This document shows, piece after piece, positions 1-6,907 of a DNA stretch of 14,806 nucleotides. How positions within the stretch are numbered: the stretch's first letter is position 1; each line of letters opens with the position of its first letter. Position numbers and translations under genes: made by a program. Origin of the DNA: Verrucomicrobiales bacterium (GTDB lineage: Bacteria; Verrucomicrobiota; Verrucomicrobiia; Verrucomicrobiales; V1-33); NCBI GenBank assembly GCA_023253495.1, contig JALRGF010000291.1, positions 1 through 14,806 on the forward strand, written 5' to 3'. The notes beneath the pieces are model-generated. The model did no database searches, was not told the origin of the DNA, and saw only the letters and a list, made by a program, of their open reading frames with translations.

Positions 1-626
1 ACGACGAAATTTTCGCGCGGGAGTTTCGGGTGGCCGTAGTTGCGCAGCTGGGTGCGCCGGTGGAAGAGAGCAGTGATGGTGATAGGGGTGACCTCGCCGA
101 CGTAGAGATCGGATTTTCCGATTGTCATGCGCAGGAGCGGCTCGAGGGAGCTTTCGGGAGCCGGGCCTTCACGTACTTCGAGCACGAGTTCGCGGGTGGT
201 GAACGACTGACCGCCGAAGGTGACGGATTGCGCGGGGATGGTGAAGCGGCCCGGCTGGGTGCCGGAGACCTGCCAGATCAACTCGAACCGGAACGTGGCG
301 ACATTGTTGTTCAGCGAAAAACTCTGCTGGGTCTGAGGGCCGTCGAACTCGATCCCCTCGACCGCGAGGGAGTCGGGCAGTGCTTCCAGCGACGTCTGGG
401 GTCCCTCGTAGGTGATGGCGAATTCGGCGGGCTGGCCCTGGGCGACGATCTGCGGGGAAAGAGTGGCCGTGACCTGCTGGGCGGCGGCGGTGCCGGCGGT
501 GCCGGCGAGGGCGGTGGCGGCGAGGGCGGCGAGCCGGAGGATCCGGAAAAGAAGGTGCCGAGCCGGCACGCGTGAGACGCCGGGCAGTGGGCGGAGCGGG
601 GCGGCGGTCGAGTGGGCGAGAATCAT
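1..626 (-). CDS. batD: BatD-like protein, N-terminal part (runs off left edge)
   Basis: Seen: an open frame of 208 codons from ATG at 626 to the left edge, with no stop. Residues about 22-49 form a signal peptide (basic start, then a Leu/Ala core ending in an AAAQ-type site). The mature part opens QVTATLSPQIVAQGQPAEF, the usual beginning of the BatD/oxygen-tolerance family, whose members are exported and membrane-anchored with repeated beta-sandwich domains. The rest here fits the first such domain and the start of a second. The start lies 13 nt behind the batB-batC stop, so it is the last visible gene of the Bat operon. No Shine-Dalgarno is visible. A GTG at 569 would give a shorter and more typical signal peptide. 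Known of the family: Bat proteins are linked to stress tolerance and envelope functions in Leptospira and Bacteroides, with no settled biochemical activity. Confidence 0.85.
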   Translation of the reverse strand, partial: MILAHSTAAPLRPLPGVSRVPARHLLFRILRLAALAATALAGTAGTAAAQQVTATLSPQIVAQGQPAEFAITYEGPQTSLEALPDSLAVEGIEFDGPQTQQSFSLNNNVATFRFELIWQVSGTQPGRFTIPAQSVTFGGQSFTTRELVLEVREGPAPESSLEPLLRMTIGKSDLYVGEVTPITITALFHRRTQLRNYGHPKLPRENFV

Positions 627-639
627 TTCGGGGTGGTGG

Positions 640-2850
640 CTACCAGTTTTTGTAGGTTCCCTCGCGCACGGCCTTGTCGGTGAGCGGCCGCACATAATCT
701 TCGTCGGCGAGGGCGCGGAGCAGAGCGCGGGCCTCGTTGCGGGAGAACCCGGTGCGCGGGTCGCGTCTGGCGTCGGCGGCATCGGTGGCGGACGGATTGG
801 ACGAGCGGTTGTCGTTCCGGCCGTCGCCGGACGAACCACCGCCCGTGGTGCCGAGCGGGCCTTCGCCCTGTTGTTCGCCGCTGCGTTCGGCCTCGTTGCC
901 TTCGGGGCCGGCCTGTTCGCGGTCGCTCGGTTTGCGACCGCCCTCGCCCTCGCCGTCCTGATCGCCGGGAGCCTGGCCCGGTTGTTCACCGGGTTGTTCG
1001 CCTTGAGAGCCATCGCCCTCCTGGCCGCCTTGACCCTCGGACCCCGGTTCCGGGCCCTCACCTTCCTCGTCGGTTTCCTCCTCAGATTCGTCACCGGCGC
1101 CCGGCGGCCCCTGTTGCCCCTGCTGGCCCTCGCCCTGTTGCCCTTGCTGGCCCTGCTGGCCCTGTTGCTGCTGGCCTTGTTGTTTTCCCTGTTGCTGTCC
1201 CTTCTGCTGCTGGCGGCGGTTTTTGCCTTCCTGGATGCGGCGCTGGCGTTCTTCCTGGAGTTTCGGCAGGTAGTCCTTGAGCCGATCGCGGTTGATGCGG
1301 GCGTTTTCGTGGGACGGGTTGGTGGTGAGGGCTTCGTCGTAGTGACGGATGGCCTGCTCAATCAGCCCGATCATGCTTTTGAGGCGGTTCTTCTGTTTGG
1401 GAAAGTTTTTGGCTTTGTCGGCGAGCGCGTTGCCCAGGTTGTAGGCGGCCTCCGCCTGCAGGGTCCGGTCGGTTGAGGCGAGCGACTTGCCGAACGAATC
1501 GATGGCGGCATCGTGGTCGCCGGCGCGGAAGCGGCTGGCGCCGCGTCCGAATTCGAGTTCGGCGGCGCGTGTCGGTTTCGGGGATTCGGCGAGGGCCTGG
1601 TCAAAGCGATCGGTGACGACATCGTAGACCTGGCGTTTGAGCGCCTGTTGTTCCTCGGTGAGTTCGCCAGGCACGTTGGTGACGGCTTCCGCTTTCTGAA
1701 ATGCCTGCCACGGGCTGGGGCCGGACGGGGGAGGGCCGGGGACGAGCACGCCGGCGGTGGCGGCCGGTGTGGTCAGCAGGACGGTGAGCAGGACGGCGGT
1801 GGCGGCAGCCGGCCGGGCGGAGGTGGCCCACGCCGGGGGCAGGGCGAGCCGGAGCCGCCGGCCGAGGCGCAGGAGCCAGGCGATGACCAGGCAGGCGAGC
1901 GCGGGGACGAGTGTCCACTGGTAGCGGTCGATGGCCTGGCGTTGGTCCTTGAGGGCGGCGGTTTTCGAGCGGTCGAGTTTGTCGAGGATGACCTGAACGC
2001 GTTCCTTGAGCACGCTGGAGCCGCTGAGGTTGAGGTAGAGGCCGCCGGTTTCGCGGGCGATGCCTTCGAGCACGGATTCCTCGAGCCGGGTGCGGACCGG
2101 GCGGCCGGTGCTGTCGCGCTGCCAGCTGCCGCGGCGGCGGGCGGCTTGGTCCGGGAGCAGAGCGCCCTCGCGGGTGCCTACGCCGACGGTGACGACCATG
2201 ATGTTTTTTTCCTTGGCCTGGCGTGCCGTGGTCACGGCTTCCCCCTCGAGTTCATCGCCATCGCTGAACATGATGAGAGCATGACTGGCGGTCCCGGCCT
2301 TGTCAAAAACCTCGGCGGCGAGCTTCAGCGGTTCGGTCAGGTTGGTGCCGCCGCGCGGGATCAACTCAGTGTCGAACTGGTTCAGGGACTCCAGAAGCGC
2401 CTCGTGGTCGGTGGTCAGCGGCGCCTGCAGAAAGGCGCGTCCGGCAAAGGCGATGAGACCGATCTTGTCACCCGGCAGCGAGGCGACGAGGTCCTGGGCG
2501 GCGAGTTTGGCGCGGGTCATGCGGTCAGGGGTGAGGTCGGTGGCGAGCATCGAGCGCGAGGTGTCGAGCGCGATGATGATCGAACGCCCCTGGCCCTGGA
2601 TCTCGCGTTCGGTGAAACCCCATTGCGGGCGGGCGAGGGTGGCGACGCGCAGGGCGAGGGCGAGCGCCTCGAAAAGGAAGATGAGCCACCCGCGCCCGCG
2701 CCAGCCGCCGCGCTGGAGCTGGGGCAGGAGCCGGGGTCCGGCGATGCGGTGGAGGCGGTGCCGGGCGAGGCGGTCGCCCACCCCCTTGAAGAGGGCGAGC
2801 GGGATCAGCAGGAGCAGGAGGAAAAGAGCACTGGGGTTGGCGAAAGTCAT
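640..2850 (-). CDS. batB: BatB-BatC fusion: vWA domain plus TPR and Gln/Gly-rich tail
   Basis: A 736-residue inner-membrane protein. Residues 1-340 are BatB: membrane segments near 7-21 and 313-330 enclose a von Willebrand A domain with a complete MIDAS (D96-x-S98-x-S100, T169, D197), so metal-dependent ligand binding is expected. A further hydrophobic stretch at 350-366 starts a BatC part, with TPR-like helices at about 431-515. A Gln/Gly-rich low-complexity run follows (about 548-582), then a long acidic Gly/Glu/Pro-rich segment, then a conserved-looking C-terminal end (YVRPLTDKAV...YKNW). The start at 2850 was chosen because its ATGA overlaps the batA stop and GGGAGGTG lies 5 nt upstream; the frame stays open 26 codons further but that stretch is Arg/Pro-rich overlap with batA. 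In Bacteroides and Leptospira batB and batC are usually separate. The fusion is intact, with no frameshift. Confidence 0.9.
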   Translation of the reverse strand: MTFANPSALFLLLLLIPLALFKGVGDRLARHRLHRIAGPRLLPQLQRGGWRGRGWLIFLFEALALALRVATLARPQWGFTEREIQGQGRSIIIALDTSRSMLATDLTPDRMTRAKLAAQDLVASLPGDKIGLIAFAGRAFLQAPLTTDHEALLESLNQFDTELIPRGGTNLTEPLKLAAEVFDKAGTASHALIMFSDGDELEGEAVTTARQAKEKNIMVVTVGVGTREGALLPDQAARRRGSWQRDSTGRPVRTRLEESVLEGIARETGGLYLNLSGSSVLKERVQVILDKLDRSKTAALKDQRQAIDRYQWTLVPALACLVIAWLLRLGRRLRLALPPAWATSARPAAATAVLLTVLLTTPAATAGVLVPGPPPSGPSPWQAFQKAEAVTNVPGELTEEQQALKRQVYDVVTDRFDQALAESPKPTRAAELEFGRGASRFRAGDHDAAIDSFGKSLASTDRTLQAEAAYNLGNALADKAKNFPKQKNRLKSMIGLIEQAIRHYDEALTTNPSHENARINRDRLKDYLPKLQEERQRRIQEGKNRRQQQKGQQQGKQQGQQQQGQQGQQGQQGEGQQGQQGPPGAGDESEEETDEEGEGPEPGSEGQGGQEGDGSQGEQPGEQPGQAPGDQDGEGEGGRKPSDREQAGPEGNEAERSGEQQGEGPLGTTGGGSSGDGRNDNRSSNPSATDAADARRDPRTGFSRNEARALLRALADEDYVRPLTDKAVREGTYKNW

Positions 2851-3902
2851 GCGGGCACCTCCCGGAGAGCGGTCAGGCGAAGGGTGGCACCGAGGCCGCC
2901 GGCGGCGAGGGCGGCGGCCACCAGCCATGGGAACAATTCGTTCACCTCGGTGCGGGTCAGGCGCTTGATCTCAGTTTTTTCCATCGTGTCGATGGTGCGG
3001 AAGATTTCCTCCAGGGCGCGGGTATCCTGAGCGCGGAAGAACATGCCATTGGTCATTTCCGCGATCTTTTTCATCAGATCGATGTCGAATTCCTGGCGCA
3101 TGCCGGGCATGAAGCGGCCGGAGCGGTCGGGCAGCGGGATGCGGTGCATGCCTTCGGTGCCGACGGCGATGGTGTAGATGCGCACGCCGAACGTCTGGGC
3201 GAGGCGTGCGGCGTCGAGCGGCGTCAGGTTGCCGGAGTTGTTGGAGCCGTCGGTGAGCAGGACGATCAGTTTGCTTCTGGTTTCCGAGCTGCGGCCTTCG
3301 AGGCGGCGGGCGGCGGCGCCGATGGCTGAGCCGATGGCGGTGCCGTCCTCGACCAGGCCGATGCGGACCTGTTCGCTGAGGGTGTTGAGCAGCCAGGTGT
3401 GGTCGAGGGTGAGCGGGCTCGGTACGTACGGCCTCCCGGCGAAAGCGACGAGCCCGATGCGGTCGCTGGTGCGTCCCTTGATGAAGTCACGGGTGACTTT
3501 TTTGGCGGCGGTGAGGCGGTTGACGGTTTCCGACCCGAGCGTCATGTCCTCGATGGACATGGACAGCGAGACGTCGATGGCGAGGAAGATTTCGACGCCG
3601 CTGGCGTCGATGGTTTCGATGGTGCGGACGTGCTGGGGGCGGGCGAGGGCGGTGATGCCGAGGGCGAGAGTGAGGAACGGCAGGCTGGCGGAGAAAGCGC
3701 CGACAGCGGAGCGGCCGGGGCGGGCGATCTGGCGCAGGAGGTGGAGGGAGGAGAACGCCACGGCCGGACCGGAGCCGCGGGCGCCGCGCAGGAGGGCCAG
3801 CAGCGGCAAGACCGCGAGCAGCCAGAACCACTGCGGTTCGGCAAAGCGGCAGTCGCGCAGCCAGGGCCACAGTGACTCAAGCGGGAATGACGTCGGCTCC
3901 AC
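2847..3902 (-). CDS. batA: BatA-like von Willebrand A membrane protein
   Basis: About 351 residues from the proposed GTG start. A hydrophobic segment at 24-38 and another at 73-88 precede a vWA domain (about 104-305) with a full MIDAS: D110-x-S112-x-S114, T188 and D218 in LLTDGSNN. A last membrane segment spans about 325-345. This is the usual BatA layout of two N-terminal and one C-terminal helices around a periplasmic vWA domain. The start is uncertain. No in-frame ATG lies near the first membrane segment. GTG at 3902 or TTG at 3908 are the best choices; both overlap the end of the upstream gene and neither has a Shine-Dalgarno. The frame is open back to an ATG at 4220, but that extension is Arg/Pro-rich and is the shadow of the upstream gene. 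The 3' end overlaps batB by 4 nt. Function in the Bat complex is inferred from family. Confidence 0.88.
   Translation of the reverse strand: MEPTSFPLESLWPWLRDCRFAEPQWFWLLAVLPLLALLRGARGSGPAVAFSSLHLLRQIARPGRSAVGAFSASLPFLTLALGITALARPQHVRTIETIDASGVEIFLAIDVSLSMSIEDMTLGSETVNRLTAAKKVTRDFIKGRTSDRIGLVAFAGRPYVPSPLTLDHTWLLNTLSEQVRIGLVEDGTAIGSAIGAAARRLEGRSSETRSKLIVLLTDGSNNSGNLTPLDAARLAQTFGVRIYTIAVGTEGMHRIPLPDRSGRFMPGMRQEFDIDLMKKIAEMTNGMFFRAQDTRALEEIFRTIDTMEKTEIKRLTRTEVNELFPWLVAAALAAGGLGATLRLTALREVPA
2856..2863 (-). promoter_or_regulatory. Strong Shine-Dalgarno of batB-batC
   Basis: On the minus strand GGGAGGTG ends 5 nt before the ATG at 2850. It decides the start of the fusion gene. It is the clearest ribosome-binding site in the window and lies inside the end of batA, which fits translational coupling through the ATGA overlap. 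Confidence 0.8.
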
Positions 3903-4740
3903 GGGCAAAAGCGGCGGTTGGGGGACGGGTGAAAGAATCGCTGCGGGGAGAGGCAGTGCGGGTCGGCAAGGCGTCCCGCGGTGGGGGCGGGGAAGGGGCG
4001 GGAGTGGGCGCGGCGGCCATGGAGCCGGGCGCCGGCGGCACGGGTGGAGCGGAGGGCCGGGCCGGCGGCGGGTTGGCGGCCGCGGCTTCGGTGGCGGGTG
4101 GCGGCGCCGGTTCCGGCGACACGGGTGGTGGCTCTGCGGTGGCGGAAAAACCACCGGTGGCGTCGGTCGGCTCCGGCGGCGGCGGGGGTGGCATGACTGG
4201 GGGCTGGGCCAGCGCGGCACGGACGTCGCTGGTGGCGGCGAGGGCGCGGTCGATGAGTTGGGCGGCGGCCGCGGAGCCGAGTCCGGAACCGGCGAATTTC
4301 AGGGTGTCGCAGAGCGGCAGCACTTCTGCGAAGGGGCGGAGGAACGGGAGCGGTGGCGGGGCGTCGGGGCGGCGCAGGCCGCTGCTGGTGCCGAGGAGTT
4401 CCTCGGTGGTGCGGTAGCGGGCCATCAGGCCGTGTTCGCGTTGGAGGTAGGTGCGGAGGGCGTGGCTGACCTGTTCACCGATGGCGGCCGGGGGCAGGGT
4501 GGCGAGCTGCGGATGGAGGGCGGTGAGGCGGTCGCGCAATTGGTCGAGGGCCGGCTGCGGCAGCGGCGGCGGCTGGGCGCGGCGGACGCGCCACCGCCAC
4601 CAGAGCCAGGCGGCGGCGATGAGGACGACGGCGGCCACCGCCCCGAAGATCTGCCACACCAATGCCTGGATCTCTTCCGGGGACGAGAACGGCGGCGGGG
4701 ACGGCGGGGAAATGTCCTTCAGTTCGGGAAACGGCGGCAT
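3877..4740 (-). CDS. DUF4381-type membrane protein with long Pro/Ala tail
   Basis: A 287-residue protein. One membrane helix at about 27-50 is flanked by Trp and Arg (WLWWRWRVRR). A cytoplasmic-type helical region follows at about 62-175 (LPPAAIGEQVSHALRTYLQREHG region, then RYRTTEELL). This resembles the small DUF4381 proteins encoded just before batA in Bat operons; family members typically end soon after this region. Here about 108 further residues of Pro/Ala/Ser-rich disorder are added, starting near residue 180. The last 26 nt overlap the proposed batA start, implying coupling. There is no Shine-Dalgarno before the ATG; the leader is C-rich. It is the first Bat gene of the cluster, as no moxR or DUF58 gene precedes it. 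The family assignment rests on context and the helix/RYRTTEELL pattern, so it is likely rather than certain. Confidence 0.75.
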   Translation of the reverse strand: MPPFPELKDISPPSPPPFSSPEEIQALVWQIFGAVAAVVLIAAAWLWWRWRVRRAQPPPLPQPALDQLRDRLTALHPQLATLPPAAIGEQVSHALRTYLQREHGLMARYRTTEELLGTSSGLRRPDAPPPLPFLRPFAEVLPLCDTLKFAGSGLGSAAAAQLIDRALAATSDVRAALAQPPVMPPPPPPEPTDATGGFSATAEPPPVSPEPAPPPATEAAAANPPPARPSAPPVPPAPGSMAAAPTPAPSPPPPRDALPTRTASPRSDSFTRPPTAAFARGADVIPA

Positions 4741-4932
4741 GGGGGCGCGTCGGGCGCGGCATACTGGCAGAGGAGAAGCGCGCCCGCATCCACAAAGTGT
4801 CTGCTTGATGGACCCGGCGGAACGGGAGCGGGGCGACGGACCCGGGCCGGCGGCCAGAGCGGCGACGACGGGCCGTGGGAACTGTCCGACCGGGCGACGG
4901 ATGGGTCCGCCGGCCCGGACGGCCGCCGTGGA
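4741..4932 (-). promoter_or_regulatory. Spacer before the Bat operon
   Basis: 192 nt between the oxidoreductase stop and the first Bat gene, read on the minus strand. Just after the stop is a short GC hairpin (GTCCG at 4904-4908 with CGGAC at 4915-4919, 6-nt loop) with no U-tract. The gap is long enough for a promoter, but no convincing -35/-10 pair was found. Whether the oxidoreductase and the Bat genes share a transcript is open. Confidence 0.3.
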
Positions 4933-6255
4933 TCAGGCGAGTTTCCAGTCGCCGCGGTAGGCGAGCGTTTTGAGCAGTTTTTCGGCTTCGTCGTCACCCA
5001 CGACCTTTTCCGCCTTCGGGTCCCATTGGATCGGGCGTTTCAATTTGTTGGAGACGTAGCCGAGGTGACCCGGGGTGGCCGACCGGTGGCCGGCTTCGGC
5101 GGGGCAGATGCACTCGGTGCCGGTGAGGATGCCCTCGACCCAGTTCCGGTGGTGGCCTCCCTTCACCTTGTAGGCTTTGCGCGGGCCGCGGTCGAATGAT
5201 TCGCGGATCCAATCGGCGTTGGACGCCTCGATGCGGCCGCGGTCGACATAGACCCAACCGTTTTCGCCGATCCACTGGGTGCCCATGTTGCGGTTCTCCT
5301 TGCCCATCTGGTGGCGGTTGGACAGGGTGACGGTATACCCGGGGGCGTAGGTCGAGACGATCTCGTAATCGATCGGGTTGTCCCACATGCCTTTTTCGGG
5401 GAAGCGGAAATTTTTCGCTTCGACGCGGACCGGTCCGCTCTGGTCCATTTCCAGGCCCCAATGGGCGATGTCGTTGTGGTGGCCGATCCAGTCCATGAGC
5501 TGGCCGCCGCCGTAGTCGAGACACCAGCGCCAGTCCCAGTGGAGCCGTTTCGGATGGAACGGAAGCAGCCGGCTCGGGCCGCACCACATGTCGTAGTCGA
5601 GGCCCTCGGGAAGCGGTTCGGCCACCGTGCCTTCGATGTCCGTCTGCGGGCCGGTGGGCAGGCCGACCTTGACCTCGTTGACCTTGCCGATCAGTCCGTT
5701 CATGACGATTTCCACGGCGATGCGGAAGACGGTTTCGGACCGCTGCTGGGACCCGACCTGGAAGATGACCTTTCTTTTGGCGGCTTCCTGGTACACGGCC
5801 TGGCCCTCGGCGAAGAGGTGGGTGATCGGTTTTTCGCAGTAGACGTGTTTGCCGGTGCGCAGGGCGGCCATGGTGGCCAGTCCGTGCCAGTGGTCCGGGG
5901 TGGCGACGATCACGGCATCGATGTCCTGGCGGCTGGTGATTTCGCGGAAGTCGTTGACGGCGTCGACGCCTTTGAACTGACCGCTGGCGGCCTCCTTGGC
6001 ATAGCGTTCCTGCACCTGGCCTTTGGTGGCTTCGCGACGGCCCTTATCGGGATCGCAGACGGCGACGGCCTGCACTTCCTCGGAATTCATGATGCCGCCG
6101 AGATTGCCGTTGCCCTGGCCGCCGCAGCCGATGAGGGCCACGGTGATGCGGTTGCTGGGCACCGGTTTGTCCCCTTGGGCAAACACGACCGAGGCCGGAA
6201 CAATGGTGGGTACGGCGAGGGCGGCGGAGGATTTGATGAACGATCGTCTCTTCAT
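4933..6255 (-). CDS. Tat-exported Gfo/Idh/MocA family oxidoreductase
   Basis: A 440-residue NAD(P)-dependent oxidoreductase predicted to act outside the cytoplasmic membrane on a sugar or sugar derivative; the substrate cannot be read from sequence. It opens MKRRSFIKSSAALAVP, a twin-arginine signal (RRSFIK), with probable cleavage near residue 26. The Rossmann motif is GCGGQG (43-48) after ITVALI. Further on are VATPDHWHG (117-125), CEKP (140-143) with the family lysine K142, and DWIGHHNDIAHWG (255-267), whose H259 sits where the family has its active-site histidine. The C-terminal part matches the form common in Planctomycetes and Verrucomicrobia. The ATG at 6255 is chosen because it puts the Tat motif at the N-terminus and has AGGA 9-10 nt upstream; the frame is open 38 codons further back. 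The protein looks complete. Such genes are highly paralogous in these phyla. Confidence 0.93.
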   Translation of the reverse strand: MKRRSFIKSSAALAVPTIVPASVVFAQGDKPVPSNRITVALIGCGGQGNGNLGGIMNSEEVQAVAVCDPDKGRREATKGQVQERYAKEAASGQFKGVDAVNDFREITSRQDIDAVIVATPDHWHGLATMAALRTGKHVYCEKPITHLFAEGQAVYQEAAKRKVIFQVGSQQRSETVFRIAVEIVMNGLIGKVNEVKVGLPTGPQTDIEGTVAEPLPEGLDYDMWCGPSRLLPFHPKRLHWDWRWCLDYGGGQLMDWIGHHNDIAHWGLEMDQSGPVRVEAKNFRFPEKGMWDNPIDYEIVSTYAPGYTVTLSNRHQMGKENRNMGTQWIGENGWVYVDRGRIEASNADWIRESFDRGPRKAYKVKGGHHRNWVEGILTGTECICPAEAGHRSATPGHLGYVSNKLKRPIQWDPKAEKVVGDDEAEKLLKTLAYRGDWKLA

Positions 6256-6907
6256 GAAAGGCGATCCTGTGGAAGATCGGCCCGGCTGGCAATCAAAATG
6301 AACGCCCCCGCGCTGCCGCGGAGAGAAGATCACTTCCCGGAAGTTGAGGCTGGCTGCAGGCGCTGCCACCAGCGCCAGCGTGCGCGGGGGAATGGATGCG
6401 GTGGCCGTCGTCGACAGCAGCCCATAGTCTGAAGAAGACTGATTTTCATTTCATCGGGCGGAGGGTCCGCGGATCCGGAAAGATTGGATCTGAAAGGGGG
6501 GCGGTTGTCACCGGGGATAAGTTGGTAGCGGGTTGAATCAGGAAAGGAGAGAGCGGGCAGGCCGGAGTGCCAGCGGCGTGCTGTTGCAGAACGATTGGTG
6601 AAAATATAGAATAGTAAGACAGTCAAAGAACTACGATTCAAAAAACCGGTTCACGAATCCCGGGACCACTGATATGTCCCTTTTTCCTGCCGCCAGCTGC
6701 CGGAAATTCGCGGCAAAAAACGCCAAGTTGATATAAACTGCGGGACGATGTGCTGAACGGGCGCCGCGTTGACCGGCGGACCGTTAGAACGTTGAAGCAG
6801 CCCGGATCGGGCAGATCCGGAGCCGAATGACGGCGCTTGCGGGAGAACCGTGCCCGCGCCCTTCGGCCGCGCCCCTTTCCACCCCCGACCCCCGACCCCC
6901 GACCCTT
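6256..6907. promoter_or_regulatory. Divergent intergenic region with AT-rich patch
   Basis: 652 nt without a supported gene, between the divergent oxidoreductase and AAA+ genes. 6580-6745 is clearly AT-richer than the rest of the window. On the plus strand TATAAA at 6732-6737 could be a -10 for the AAA+/VirD4-like pair; no good -35 is seen. On the minus strand TTGACT (6621-6626) and TATATT (6603-6608) occur, but are only 12 nt apart. Inverted repeats: AGTCT/AGACT at 6426-6430 and 6436-6440; GGGAC/GTCCC at 6662-6666 and 6676-6680 followed by five T (6681-6685), a weak terminator-like hairpin on the plus strand. A short minus-strand frame at 6330-6641 is open but has no recognisable protein character. 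Confidence 0.4.
6881..6901 (+). repeat. Three tandem ACCCCCG heptamers in the leader of the AAA+ gene
   Basis: ACCCCCG occurs three times in direct succession, followed by ACCCTT and the ATG at 6908. A 7-nt unit does not keep a reading frame, which favours an untranslated leader and hence the start at 6908. A similar heptamer pattern (CCCCGCA twice) precedes the HAD phosphatase start at 10942 on the minus strand. Confidence 0.6.

Noticed and set aside
1105..1209. Repetitive Gln/Gly codon stretch considered as a CRISPR or minisatellite
   Set aside because: Units are short codon-level variations (CAG/CAA/GGC) inside an intact coding frame, without regular repeats and spacers.
412..1476. Plus-strand frame with many Leu-rich stretches that looks like a multi-pass membrane protein
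   Set aside because: The Leu/Ala runs are the complement of the Gln/Gly-rich codons of the BatB-BatC tail (CTG versus CAG), so the apparent membrane helices are an artefact.
1513..3030. 505-codon plus-strand frame opposite batB/batA
   Set aside because: Gly/Glu/Ala-rich shadow of the BatB frame with no domain signal.
3178..5199. 673-codon plus-strand frame crossing two Bat genes and the oxidoreductase end
   Set aside because: It spans gene boundaries and a spacer and encodes low-complexity Arg/Gly/Ser sequence. The minus strand carries vWA MIDAS motifs and a Tat oxidoreductase.
6603..6626. TTGACT and TATATT on the minus strand as a sigma-70 promoter for the oxidoreductase
   Set aside because: The boxes are only 12 nt apart, too close for a standard promoter, and lie about 350 nt from the start codon.
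6330..6641. 103-codon minus-strand frame upstream of the oxidoreductase as a small gene
   Set aside because: No ribosome site, no coherent protein character, and it crosses from GC-rich to AT-rich sequence without change in reading constraint.
6827..6907. Upstream ATG at 6827 as start of the AAA+ gene
   Set aside because: GGAG is close, but the extra 27 codons are Pro-rich and run through a 7-nt tandem repeat that looks like an untranslated leader. Kept as an alternative only.
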